Positions 1-5,258 of a stretch of DNA of 7,491 bases are shown here, one piece after another. The notes beneath the pieces were generated by a model, which was not told the origin of the DNA, did not search any database, and was given only the letters and a program-made list of their open reading frames with translations. The stretch lies in contig JAXDLH010000073.1 in NCBI GenBank assembly GCA_034666705.1, forward strand, positions 1-7,491, written 5' to 3'. Source of the stretch: JAXDLH01 sp034666705. GTDB taxonomy: Bacteria > Chloroflexota > UBA6077 > SHYK01. Made by a program: the position numbers and the translations under genes. Every line of letters begins with the position of its first letter. The stretch's first letter is position 1.

Positions 1-1160
1 ACGGGCTGATGCAGGAGTACTGCCCGCACCGCAACGTCAACATGCTGTGGGGCATCCCGGAGCCGGAAGGACTCCGCTGCCCGTACCACGGCTGGCTGTA
101 CGACAACGCCGGCAACTGCCTCGAGCAGCCGGCCGAGTCCCCGGACAGCACCTTCAAGGATCGGATCAAGGTCACCAGCTACCCGGTCGAGGAGTTGGGC
201 GGGATGCTGTGGGCCTGGCTGGGCCCGGAGCCCCGGCCCCTGGTGCCGCACTGGGAAGCCTTCGTGAAGGAGGGGGTGCGGGATATCGGCTGGGCGATCC
301 TGCCGTGCAACTGGCTGCAGATCATGGAGAACAGCCTCGATCCAGTCCACGTCGAATGGCTGCACCAGTACTTCTCGAATTACTCGATGGAGCGGCTCGG
401 CAAGATCGACGATGCGGACGTGGCGCAGTCGTACTGGCGGATCCGGACCGATGTGCGCAAGCACCAGAAGATCGGCTTCGACGTATTCGAACACGGCATC
501 GTGAAGCGGCGCGTGCTCGAAGGGGACGACGAAAGCCACGCGAACTGGCGGCTCGGCCACGTGATCTGTTTCCCGAACATGCTGCGCCAGGATCAGATCC
601 GCGTGCCGATCGACGATACCCATACGCTCTACTGGTGGTACCAGGTTCACAAAAAGCGGGAGAGCGACGGGGACCAGCGCGCCGAAGAGATTCCGATCTA
701 CCAGGTGCCGCTGCCCGGCGTCGATGCCGAGGGCGCGCCGATCTGGGACGTCATGGACAACAACAGCGGGCAGGACAACTTCGCCTGGATGAGTCAGGGC
801 CCCGTGACGCCGCGCTGGACGGAGCACCTCGGGGAGTCGGACAAGGGAATCATCCTCTATCGGCGGCTGCTGCGCGAGCAGATGAAGCTGGTCGCCGCCG
901 GCCAGGATCCGATGAACACCTTCCGCGATCCGGCCACGAACGTCTCGGTCCACGTGCCTCACGAGGGCGACGATCCCACCTATCGTGGGCGGTCGGGCCA
1001 GCGCGTGGCTGAGTGGATGCAAACCGGCGCGATCAGTACCGGCCAATCGACCAAATACAGTCCGATCGCGCAGCAGCGGGCGCGCGAGGCCGGGCACGTC
1101 GATCCGAACGCGCCGACGAAAGAGGCGGTGGGCCTCGGTCAGATCCACGCCCGAGAGTAG
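1..1160 (+). CDS. Rieske [2Fe-2S] aromatic ring-hydroxylating oxygenase, large subunit (5'-truncated)
   Basis: This is the catalytic subunit of a Rieske non-haem iron oxygenase. The family inserts O2 into aromatic or related substrates using electrons from a separate reductase. The gene enters from the left edge (first whole codon at 3), so the N-terminus is missing. Counting from the ATG at 9, the cluster ligands are C5-x-H7 and C24-x2-H27 (CPHR ... CPYHGW). The mononuclear iron site is DPVHVEWLH, with bridging D111, H114 and H119; the probable third ligand is D256 in QDNFAWMSQG. The stretch after it (EHLGESDKGIILYRRLL) resembles phthalate 4,5-dioxygenase-type proteins, which work without a small beta subunit. 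The ATG at 9 is not the true start, because it sits only four residues before the first cluster cysteine, whereas family members carry several dozen residues there. No reductase or ferredoxin gene is visible. Family assignment is secure; the substrate cannot be told. Confidence 0.92.
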   Translation, partial: GLMQEYCPHRNVNMLWGIPEPEGLRCPYHGWLYDNAGNCLEQPAESPDSTFKDRIKVTSYPVEELGGMLWAWLGPEPRPLVPHWEAFVKEGVRDIGWAILPCNWLQIMENSLDPVHVEWLHQYFSNYSMERLGKIDDADVAQSYWRIRTDVRKHQKIGFDVFEHGIVKRRVLEGDDESHANWRLGHVICFPNMLRQDQIRVPIDDTHTLYWWYQVHKKRESDGDQRAEEIPIYQVPLPGVDAEGAPIWDVMDNNSGQDNFAWMSQGPVTPRWTEHLGESDKGIILYRRLLREQMKLVAAGQDPMNTFRDPATNVSVHVPHEGDDPTYRGRSGQRVAEWMQTGAISTGQSTKYSPIAQQRAREAGHVDPNAPTKEAVGLGQIHARE

Positions 1161-1165
1161 GAGAG
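1159..1165 (+). promoter_or_regulatory. Ribosome binding site for the solute-binding protein gene, overlapping the upstream stop codon
   Basis: AGGAGAG lies 4 bases before the GTG at 1170, and its first two bases are the last two of the oxygenase TAG stop. This supports the GTG start and suggests that the two genes are translated from one mRNA with coupling. Confidence 0.75.
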
Positions 1166-1169
1166 CCAG

Positions 1170-2966
1170 GTGATTGCATTCAGAGAGTGGAATTCGGTTG
1201 CCCGGCGGCGGGCGACCCGGACGCTCACGTTGCTGTGTGGCGCCGGGCTGCTGCTGACGAGTTGCGCCCCAGCCTCGACGTCCAACTCACAGGCGCCGAC
1301 CGGCACGAACGGCCAATCAGCCGGCAGCGCGCCGGCCAGCCGGGGCACCAAGACGATCAACATGGGTATGCAACTCCAGGAGGAGCCAGTGGGCCGGGGT
1401 TCCTCCACTGGCATCATCAATATCACGGGTCCCGGTACGACCGGCAACAGCGGTGGGACCGAGCACCGCTTGATGTTCCACGCTGGCCTCACGATCTTTG
1501 ACGACCACAACGTGCTGCAGCCGCACATCGCCCAGCAGGTGCCCAATCTCAATGACGGCAGTTGGAAGGTGAATGACGACGGCACCATGGAGCTCACGTG
1601 GAAGCTGAAGCCCAACGTTTTCTGGCACGATGGCACGCCGCTCACCGCCAGTGACTTCGTATTCGGCACGACGGTCGCGCGGGATGGGGAGTTCGTGGCG
1701 AACCCGCCCGCGGTCGGGACGCGACAGCTCAGCGACGTCCTGGCGCCCGATCCCCAGACGTTGCTCGTCCATTTCGCGACGCCATTCGTGGGTGCGAACC
1801 TCGGAGACAACACCCCGGCGTTGCCCGGCCACATTCTCAAAGAGACGTACGACCGGGGCGACAAGAACGGCCTCCAGAACAGCACGTACTGGACGACCGA
1901 TTTCGTGGGCCTCGGCCCCTACAAAGTTGGCCATTGGGTACTGGGCAGCTTCCTCGAGGGGATGGCGTTCGACCAGTACTTCCTCGGCCGGCCGAAGATC
2001 GACCGCGTCATCCTGCGCTACTATGGCGATGCCAACACGATGGTCGCATCGCTGCTGGCCGGTGACCTGGATATATTGCCGGCCGGGGCCCAGCTCGACA
2101 CACGGCCACTCTCGACGATTCGGCAAAGCTGGGGTACCAGTGGCGGCACGGTGTTGCCGATCCCGAAGGGCACGCGCAACTTCATTCCCCAGCAGCGCGA
2201 CCAGACGCAACCCTGGGTGCGGGATCCAGGGGTGCGGCAGGCGATTGCCCTCATCCTCGACAAGCAGTTGATCGTCGATACGTTGCAGGATGGGGCGACC
2301 ACGCCTGCCTACACGTCGATTACGCCGGCGATCCCGGCCTTCCAGCGGCTCGAGCAGCTCAGCCCCCGGAAGTGGCAGTACGACCCGGTCCAGGCGGCAC
2401 GCCTGCTGACCGATGCCGGTTGGACCAAGGGGACTGACGGCGCGTACCGCAACGCCGCTGGGCAGCAACTGGGCTTCGACGTCACTTCCTCGGGACAGCC
2501 GAAGAACGTGCAGGAGATCGAGGCGATCGCCGCACAGTACAGCGTGTTCGGCATGCAGGTCGCGCCGACGCCGTACCCGGCGTCGGCGTCCAACGCCAGT
2601 GAGATCAGGATGACCTTCAAGGGCTTCCTGGTCTGGCCGGCGTCCAGCTTCACCTCGGCCCTCGAGGGCTTTAGCTCGTCGTCGATCGGGACCGAGCAGA
2701 ACCGCTACCGAGGCAGCAACTACGGCGGCTACAGCAACCCCGAGTACGACCGGCTGTACGGCGAGTATGCGGTGACGCTCGATCCGCAGAAGAGTCAGGA
2801 TCTGGTGGCGCAGATGATGAAGGTCGTGGCCGACGATGTCGGGGCGATCCCCTTGTACTACGTGGCGCTCGGCGTCGCCTTCCGCACCGGGCTCGTGGGC
2901 CCCGGCGGGGCGGCGCCTGACCAGCCCGCCAACGCCTGGAACATCAACACCTGGGATCTCCAGTAG
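1170..2966 (+). CDS. ABC transporter solute-binding lipoprotein, family 5 (oligopeptide/dipeptide/nickel type)
   Basis: This is an extracytoplasmic binding protein that would capture a peptide-like or other small ligand and hand it to an ABC permease. The 598-residue product starts at GTG. It begins with an Arg-rich n-region and a hydrophobic core ending in lipobox LTSC, so C32 should be lipidated. A Ser/Thr/Ala/Gly-rich tether follows (about residues 33-60). SBP_bac_5 hallmarks include WHDGTPLTASDF (from W152), VRQAIALILDKQ (from V355), the YDPVQAARLLTDAGW segment and the C-terminal NPEYDRLY region followed by IPLYYV. The length is usual for the family. It sits 9 bases after the oxygenase stop and before a CNBD gene; no permease or ATPase gene is nearby, so it is an orphan binding protein within this window. 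The ligand may be related to the oxygenase substrate, but that is inference from position only. Confidence 0.93.
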   Translation: MIAFREWNSVARRRATRTLTLLCGAGLLLTSCAPASTSNSQAPTGTNGQSAGSAPASRGTKTINMGMQLQEEPVGRGSSTGIINITGPGTTGNSGGTEHRLMFHAGLTIFDDHNVLQPHIAQQVPNLNDGSWKVNDDGTMELTWKLKPNVFWHDGTPLTASDFVFGTTVARDGEFVANPPAVGTRQLSDVLAPDPQTLLVHFATPFVGANLGDNTPALPGHILKETYDRGDKNGLQNSTYWTTDFVGLGPYKVGHWVLGSFLEGMAFDQYFLGRPKIDRVILRYYGDANTMVASLLAGDLDILPAGAQLDTRPLSTIRQSWGTSGGTVLPIPKGTRNFIPQQRDQTQPWVRDPGVRQAIALILDKQLIVDTLQDGATTPAYTSITPAIPAFQRLEQLSPRKWQYDPVQAARLLTDAGWTKGTDGAYRNAAGQQLGFDVTSSGQPKNVQEIEAIAAQYSVFGMQVAPTPYPASASNASEIRMTFKGFLVWPASSFTSALEGFSSSSIGTEQNRYRGSNYGGYSNPEYDRLYGEYAVTLDPQKSQDLVAQMMKVVADDVGAIPLYYVALGVAFRTGLVGPGGAAPDQPANAWNINTWDLQ

Positions 2967-3000
2967 CTGCGCGCACTCTGGTCGCAGAGCGGCCAGTACC

Positions 3001-3007
3001 AGGAGGG
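3001..3007 (+). promoter_or_regulatory. Strong Shine-Dalgarno site fixing the start of the CNBD gene
   Basis: AGGAGGG lies 8 bases before the ATG at 3016. The reading frame is open further upstream, across the end of the preceding gene, so this site decides that translation starts at 3016. Confidence 0.85.
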
Positions 3008-3015
3008 TACCGATC

Positions 3016-3480
3016 ATGGCGGACGACACCGAGCAATTGCTGCGCCGCGTCCCGCTCTTCGAGGGCATCGAGCCCCGGGCCCTCGCCGCGCTGGCTGCAC
3101 TCGCTCACCCCCGCAGCTATGCGCGCGGAGAGTTGATCTTCCGCGAGGGCGAGGACGGCGTGGGGATGTACGTCATCGCGAGTGGGCGCGTGCTCGTCTT
3201 TCACGAGCGGAACGGCGTCGAGGATCCCATCAAGGAAGAGGGCCCGGGCGAAGTGTTTGGCGAAATCTCGCTGCTCGTCGATCATCCACGAATCGCGTCC
3301 GTGAAGGCGATCGAGCCGACGACGTGTCTGATCATGACGGCGTGGAGCTTCCGCCAGGCGCTCGACGGCTCGCCGCACCTGGCGCGGCAGATGTTGACGC
3401 ACGTGGCGCGCTGGCTGGTGGAGGCGGAGGATCGGTCGGCGGCGATCGACCGCAAGGCGGCAGCCACGGCACACATCTAA
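3016..3480 (+). CDS. Stand-alone cyclic nucleotide-binding (CNBD/Crp-type) domain protein
   Basis: This 154-residue protein consists almost wholly of a Crp/cNMP-binding beta-barrel. The start follows the family pattern (LLRRVPLFEGIEPRALAAL), then comes the barrel (ARGELIFREGEDGVGMYVIASGRV split across beta strands). The phosphate-binding cassette is FGEISLLVDHPRIASV (residues 81-96), with E83 and R92 in the positions that contact ribose and phosphate in cAMP-binding members. The remaining roughly 45 residues are helical and polar and contain no helix-turn-helix, kinase or channel segment, so it is not a Crp-type transcription factor. In this family such single-domain proteins may act as nucleotide-sensing partners of another protein, but its partner is unknown. 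The gene follows the binding-protein gene after 49 bases, which contain a small hairpin (2976-2989, 5-bp stem, no T-run). Domain assignment is strong; whether it binds cAMP, another ligand or none is unproven. Confidence 0.88.
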   Translation: MADDTEQLLRRVPLFEGIEPRALAALAALAHPRSYARGELIFREGEDGVGMYVIASGRVLVFHERNGVEDPIKEEGPGEVFGEISLLVDHPRIASVKAIEPTTCLIMTAWSFRQALDGSPHLARQMLTHVARWLVEAEDRSAAIDRKAAATAHI

Positions 3481-3496
3481 AACTCAAGCCAAGGTG

Positions 3497-3544
3497 AAAC
3501 CCGCATTCGCTCAGGCGTGATTACGCACGCGGAAATGCGGTTTT
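3497..3544 (+). terminator. Possible intrinsic terminator of the left gene block
   Basis: CCGCATT (3501-3507) pairs with AATGCGG (3534-3540), and the stem can be lengthened past one mismatch by AAA/TTT. The large loop contains a second small stem, GCGTG/CACGC (3515-3519 and 3526-3530). Four T residues follow at 3541-3544. It lies 20 bases after the CNBD stop. The loop is long and the T-run short, so the call is tentative. Confidence 0.4.
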
Positions 3545-3635
3545 CATCGTGGCTTTGGTTTGACGTGGTTGCGGCCCAATCAAAGTGGGACGGCAGCCCG
3601 GATGCCATCCCGCCGGGGTGCCCTCCAACGCCGTG

Positions 3636-3648
3636 GTCACCCTCAGCG
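3636..3648. repeat. Degenerate partial copy of the neighbouring palindromic repeat
   Basis: GTCACCCTCAGCG resembles the outer part of the left arm of the 3654-3724 palindrome (GTCATCCTTGAGCG), lying 18 bases upstream of it in the same orientation. A second look-alike, ATTCGCTCAGGCGTGA at 3505-3520, resembles the right arm segment from 3708. Both are short and imperfect, so chance is not excluded. Confidence 0.35.
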
Positions 3649-3653
3649 ATGTT

Positions 3654-3724
3654 GTCATCCTTGAGCGAAGGATCCGTGGCCTCAGCGTTGGAGTCACGGA
3701 TCCTTCGATTCGCTCAAGGATGAC
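3654..3724. repeat. REP-like interspersed palindrome (long imperfect inverted repeat)
   Basis: The left arm, 3654-3678, and right arm, 3695-3724, are reverse complements over all 25 bases of the left arm, except that the right arm carries 5 extra bases between GGATCCTTCG and CGCTCAAGG. The loop is 16 bases. Each arm combines two motifs, GTCATCCTTGAGCG and AAGGATCCGTG. From general knowledge, extragenic palindromes built on ATCCTT...AAGGAT with GAGCG/CGCTC cores recur in many high-GC bacterial genomes. It lies between convergent genes, the usual place for such elements. No T-run follows, so it is better called a repeat than a terminator. Confidence 0.8.
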
Positions 3725-3742
3725 CCGGACCCTGGTTCCTCG

Positions 3743-3780
3743 CGCCCACGCGGTGCCAGCCGCTATTGGACGCGTGGGCG
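3743..3780 (-). terminator. Strong GC hairpin just after the minus-strand gene
   Basis: CGCCCACGCG (3743-3752) and CGCGTGGGCG (3771-3780) are a perfect 10-bp inverted repeat with an 18-base loop. On the minus strand it begins 10 bases after the stop codon of the membrane-protein gene. There is no T-run, so it may end transcription weakly, protect the mRNA 3' end, or be a repeat. Confidence 0.45.
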
Positions 3781-3790
3781 GTGCCCGCGG

Positions 3791-4393
3791 CTATCGGGGG
3801 TCCGGGACGGTGACCGCGAGGTCGTGGGCAAGCCAGCGGGCGCTGCTGGGTGGCGCGCTCATTACATGGGCGGCGCCGTCTGCCGTCTGCGCCAACCATG
3901 TGGCGTGCAACGCTGCCGGGACGGCGACGATGCTGACTCGGTAGCTAAGTGGCACATCAATCGAGGTGGCGGTTCCCAGTACGGCGTCGAGACGCCAGCC
4001 AGTGTCCGTCAGCATAGCCGGGCCTTGCAGCCAGGCAGCGCCGGTGCGCGGATCCTCGGCGACGGCCCACACGCCCTCCCCGGCGGCAATGGGCTCTGTG
4101 CCCGCGAGATGGAGGCGCGCACCGCTGGCGACGAGTGTCATTACTGGCCATTCGCCCTGCGGCTCCCGAAGGGTGGATGACTCGCTAGCGCTGGCGACGA
4201 GAACGGGCGCGGCGGGCAACGGGTGGGCGCCGAGTGTCACCATTGCGACGACGACCAGGCCGAGGGCGACTGCGAACGGCACGCGCCGCGGTGGGCGTCC
4301 GTTCCAGATGGCACGAATCAGCGCGGTCCCCATCCAGACGACGCTCACGATGCCGATGATTGCTGCCAGGAGGATGATCTCTGCCTGCCCCAT
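3791..4393 (-). CDS. Hypothetical membrane-anchored protein with an extracytoplasmic domain
   Basis: I do not recognise this gene. The product is 200 residues from the ATG at 4393. That start is preferred over an in-frame ATG at 4417 because CTCCC at 4401-4405 (GGGAG on the coding strand) sits 7 bases before it and because MGQAEIILLAAIIGIV then begins directly with a membrane helix. A short basic loop (RAIWNGRPPRR) leads to a second helix (VPFAVALGLVVVAMVTLGA). With two helices, both termini should be on the same side; by the positive-inside rule the basic loop is cytoplasmic, so the C-terminal domain would be outside. That domain is beta-like and Trp-rich (GVWAVAEDP, AAWLQGPAML, GWRLDAVLG, SYRVSIVAV) and loosely recalls small extracellular beta domains with a Trp-x-Val ... 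Trp ... Leu-Gly pattern; this is an impression, not an assignment. It stands alone on the minus strand behind a palindromic operator-like site. Confidence 0.72.
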   Translation of the reverse strand: MGQAEIILLAAIIGIVSVVWMGTALIRAIWNGRPPRRVPFAVALGLVVVAMVTLGAHPLPAAPVLVASASESSTLREPQGEWPVMTLVASGARLHLAGTEPIAAGEGVWAVAEDPRTGAAWLQGPAMLTDTGWRLDAVLGTATSIDVPLSYRVSIVAVPAALHATWLAQTADGAAHVMSAPPSSARWLAHDLAVTVPDPR

Positions 4394-4400
4394 GCGTGCA

Positions 4401-4405
4401 CTCCC
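4401..4405 (-). promoter_or_regulatory. Ribosome binding site selecting the 4393 start
   Basis: The coding-strand sequence GGGAG is 7 bases upstream of the ATG at 4393, whereas the in-frame ATG at 4417 has no comparable site. Confidence 0.55.
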
Positions 4406-4417
4406 GTGATAATTCAT

Positions 4418-4451
4418 ACGTTCGGAACGAACGTTCTAATCATCTGTTCTA
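4418..4451. promoter_or_regulatory. Palindromic operator (LexA-box-like or TetR-type) upstream of the minus-strand gene
   Basis: GAACGAACGTTC (4425-4436) is a perfect 5-2-5 palindrome, GAACG-AA-CGTTC. Its 12 core bases also fit GAAC-RNRY-GTTY, the inner part of the Gram-positive LexA/DinR box, but the outer C at each end of that consensus is absent. It overlaps a second inverted repeat, ACGTTC-N5-GAACGT (4418-4434), and GTTCTA recurs at 4433-4438 and 4446-4451. The cluster ends 25 bases before the minus-strand start, so it would overlap or adjoin that promoter; a weak -10-like AATTAT on the minus strand is at 4414-4409. It is also upstream of the bioY promoter. Confidence 0.5.
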
Positions 4452-4548
4452 GCGATCACGGGGGCGTCACGGCGTAGGGCTTGGGGTGTCACGGAGTCGT
4501 CTCGAAGGGGATCGAGCTTGAATGCCGTCCCGCGATCAGGGGCCCAGC

Positions 4549-4577
4549 TTCACGGGCCCGCCGTACGCTGGTATCAT
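4549..4577 (+). promoter_or_regulatory. Probable sigma-70-type promoter of the bioY operon
   Basis: TTCACG (4549-4554, 4 of 6 to TTGACA) and TATCAT (4572-4577, 5 of 6 to TATAAT) are separated by the ideal 17 bases. Transcription would start near 4584, leaving a short leader of about 35 bases before the bioY ATG, too short for a riboswitch. Confidence 0.5.
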
Positions 4578-4607
4578 CCGAGTCGTTCCCTCGCCGACCC
4601 CTGATCC

Positions 4608-4613
4608 GAGGTG
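4608..4613 (+). promoter_or_regulatory. Ribosome binding site selecting the bioY start
   Basis: GAGGTG lies 5 bases before the ATG at 4619. The frame stays open upstream to about 4481, but that stretch contains the promoter and has no family similarity. Confidence 0.6.
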
Positions 4614-4618
4614 CGACC

Positions 4619-5254
4619 ATGCTGCGGCTTACGGCTCCCGGCGCGACGAGCGCACCGACGCTAACGCAAGCCCTCATTCCCGCGAGATCCTGGCTGTTGC
4701 AAGCCGCTCTAGTGCTCCTCGGGAGCGTCGTGGTCGCGCTCTGCGCCCAGGTGACGATTCCAATCCAGCCGGTGCCGATCACTGGCTCGACGTTTGGCGT
4801 GCTCGTTGTCGGCACCACGTTCGGGAGTCGGCGCGGTGCCCTTGCCCTGCTTGCCTACCTCGCGGAGGGGTTGGGTGGCCTCCCGGTGTTTCAGGGCGGC
4901 AATAACGCCTGGTCCCTCACTCGCTCGGGCGAGCCGTACATCCTGGGCTCGACCCTCGGCTTCCTCGTGGGGTTTGTCCTCGCCGCGTTTGTGGTTGGCT
5001 GGCTGGTGGAGCACTGGGCGCTGGACCGCACTGTGTGGTCGATGGCGGCGTTGATGCTCGTCGGCAACGTAGCGCTCTATGTGCCCGGCCTGATCTGGCT
5101 CTGGATGTGGCTGCCCGTGCACGGGTTGCCGACCCCCGTGCTGCAAGCCGGCCTGATCCCGTTCATTCCTGGCGATCTGGCGAAGCTCTTGCTCGCCGCG
5201 CTCGTCGTGCCGGCAGCGTGGCAGCTCGCCCCGCCCGGCGCGTCTGCCGAGTAG
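4619..5254 (+). CDS. bioY: Biotin transporter BioY (ECF-type substrate-binding S component)
   Basis: BioY is the membrane S component that binds and imports biotin, alone or with an ECF ATPase/EcfT module. The 211-residue product fits the family (around 190-210). The family signature is clear: IPIQPVPITGSTFGVLVVG (about residues 47-65), RRGALALLAYLAEGLGGLPVF (71-91), the Gly-rich ILGSTLGFLVGF (108-119) and the C-terminal PFIPGDLAKLLLAAL (181-195, with D186 and K189). Several hydrophobic helices alternate with short loops. The start at 4619 is chosen for its ribosome binding site; upstream in-frame sequence is not BioY-like. No ATPase or EcfT gene is in the window, so it either works alone or shares an energising module encoded elsewhere. 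The next gene is a carboxyltransferase subunit of a biotin-dependent enzyme 4 bases away, which fits a biotin-supply role. Confidence 0.92.
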   Translation: MLRLTAPGATSAPTLTQALIPARSWLLQAALVLLGSVVVALCAQVTIPIQPVPITGSTFGVLVVGTTFGSRRGALALLAYLAEGLGGLPVFQGGNNAWSLTRSGEPYILGSTLGFLVGFVLAAFVVGWLVEHWALDRTVWSMAALMLVGNVALYVPGLIWLWMWLPVHGLPTPVLQAGLIPFIPGDLAKLLLAALVVPAAWQLAPPGASAE

Positions 5255-5258
5255 TCCG

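Larger units (their letters stand above)
3481..3790. other. Convergent intergenic region without a credible gene
   Basis: This 310-base gap lies between two convergent genes. It holds a terminator-like hairpin after the CNBD gene, a REP-like palindrome with degenerate partial copies, and a GC-rich hairpin after the minus-strand gene. The first 100 bases are visibly more AT-rich than the flanking genes. A short open frame across 3517-3723 has no ribosome binding site and simply reads through the palindrome, so I do not call a gene. Confidence 0.7.

Noticed and set aside
2976..2989. Small hairpin CTCTG-GTCG-CAGAG between the binding-protein and CNBD genes as a terminator
   Set aside because: The stem is only 5 bp with no T-run, and a strong ribosome binding site follows at once, so an operon is more likely.
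1317..3068. A 583-codon open frame on the minus strand opposite the solute-binding protein gene
   Set aside because: Its product is Arg/Val/Leu-rich with no domain or signal pattern, while the plus strand encodes a clear SBP_bac_5 lipoprotein. Long antisense frames are expected in GC-rich genes.
3517..3723. A 68-codon plus-strand open frame in the convergent gap
   Set aside because: It starts at GTG without a ribosome binding site and its end is translated palindrome sequence.
3654..3724. Terminal inverted repeats of an insertion sequence or a CRISPR repeat
   Set aside because: The arms are only 16 bases apart with no transposase between them, and there is no regularly spaced series of copies.
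4481..4618. An N-terminal extension of BioY using an upstream TTG
   Set aside because: The extension is polar and unlike BioY, it would start upstream of the likely promoter, and a ribosome binding site and ATG occur at the family-consistent position 4619.
4584..4618. A riboswitch controlling bioY
   Set aside because: The predicted leader is only about 35 bases and shows no structured aptamer.
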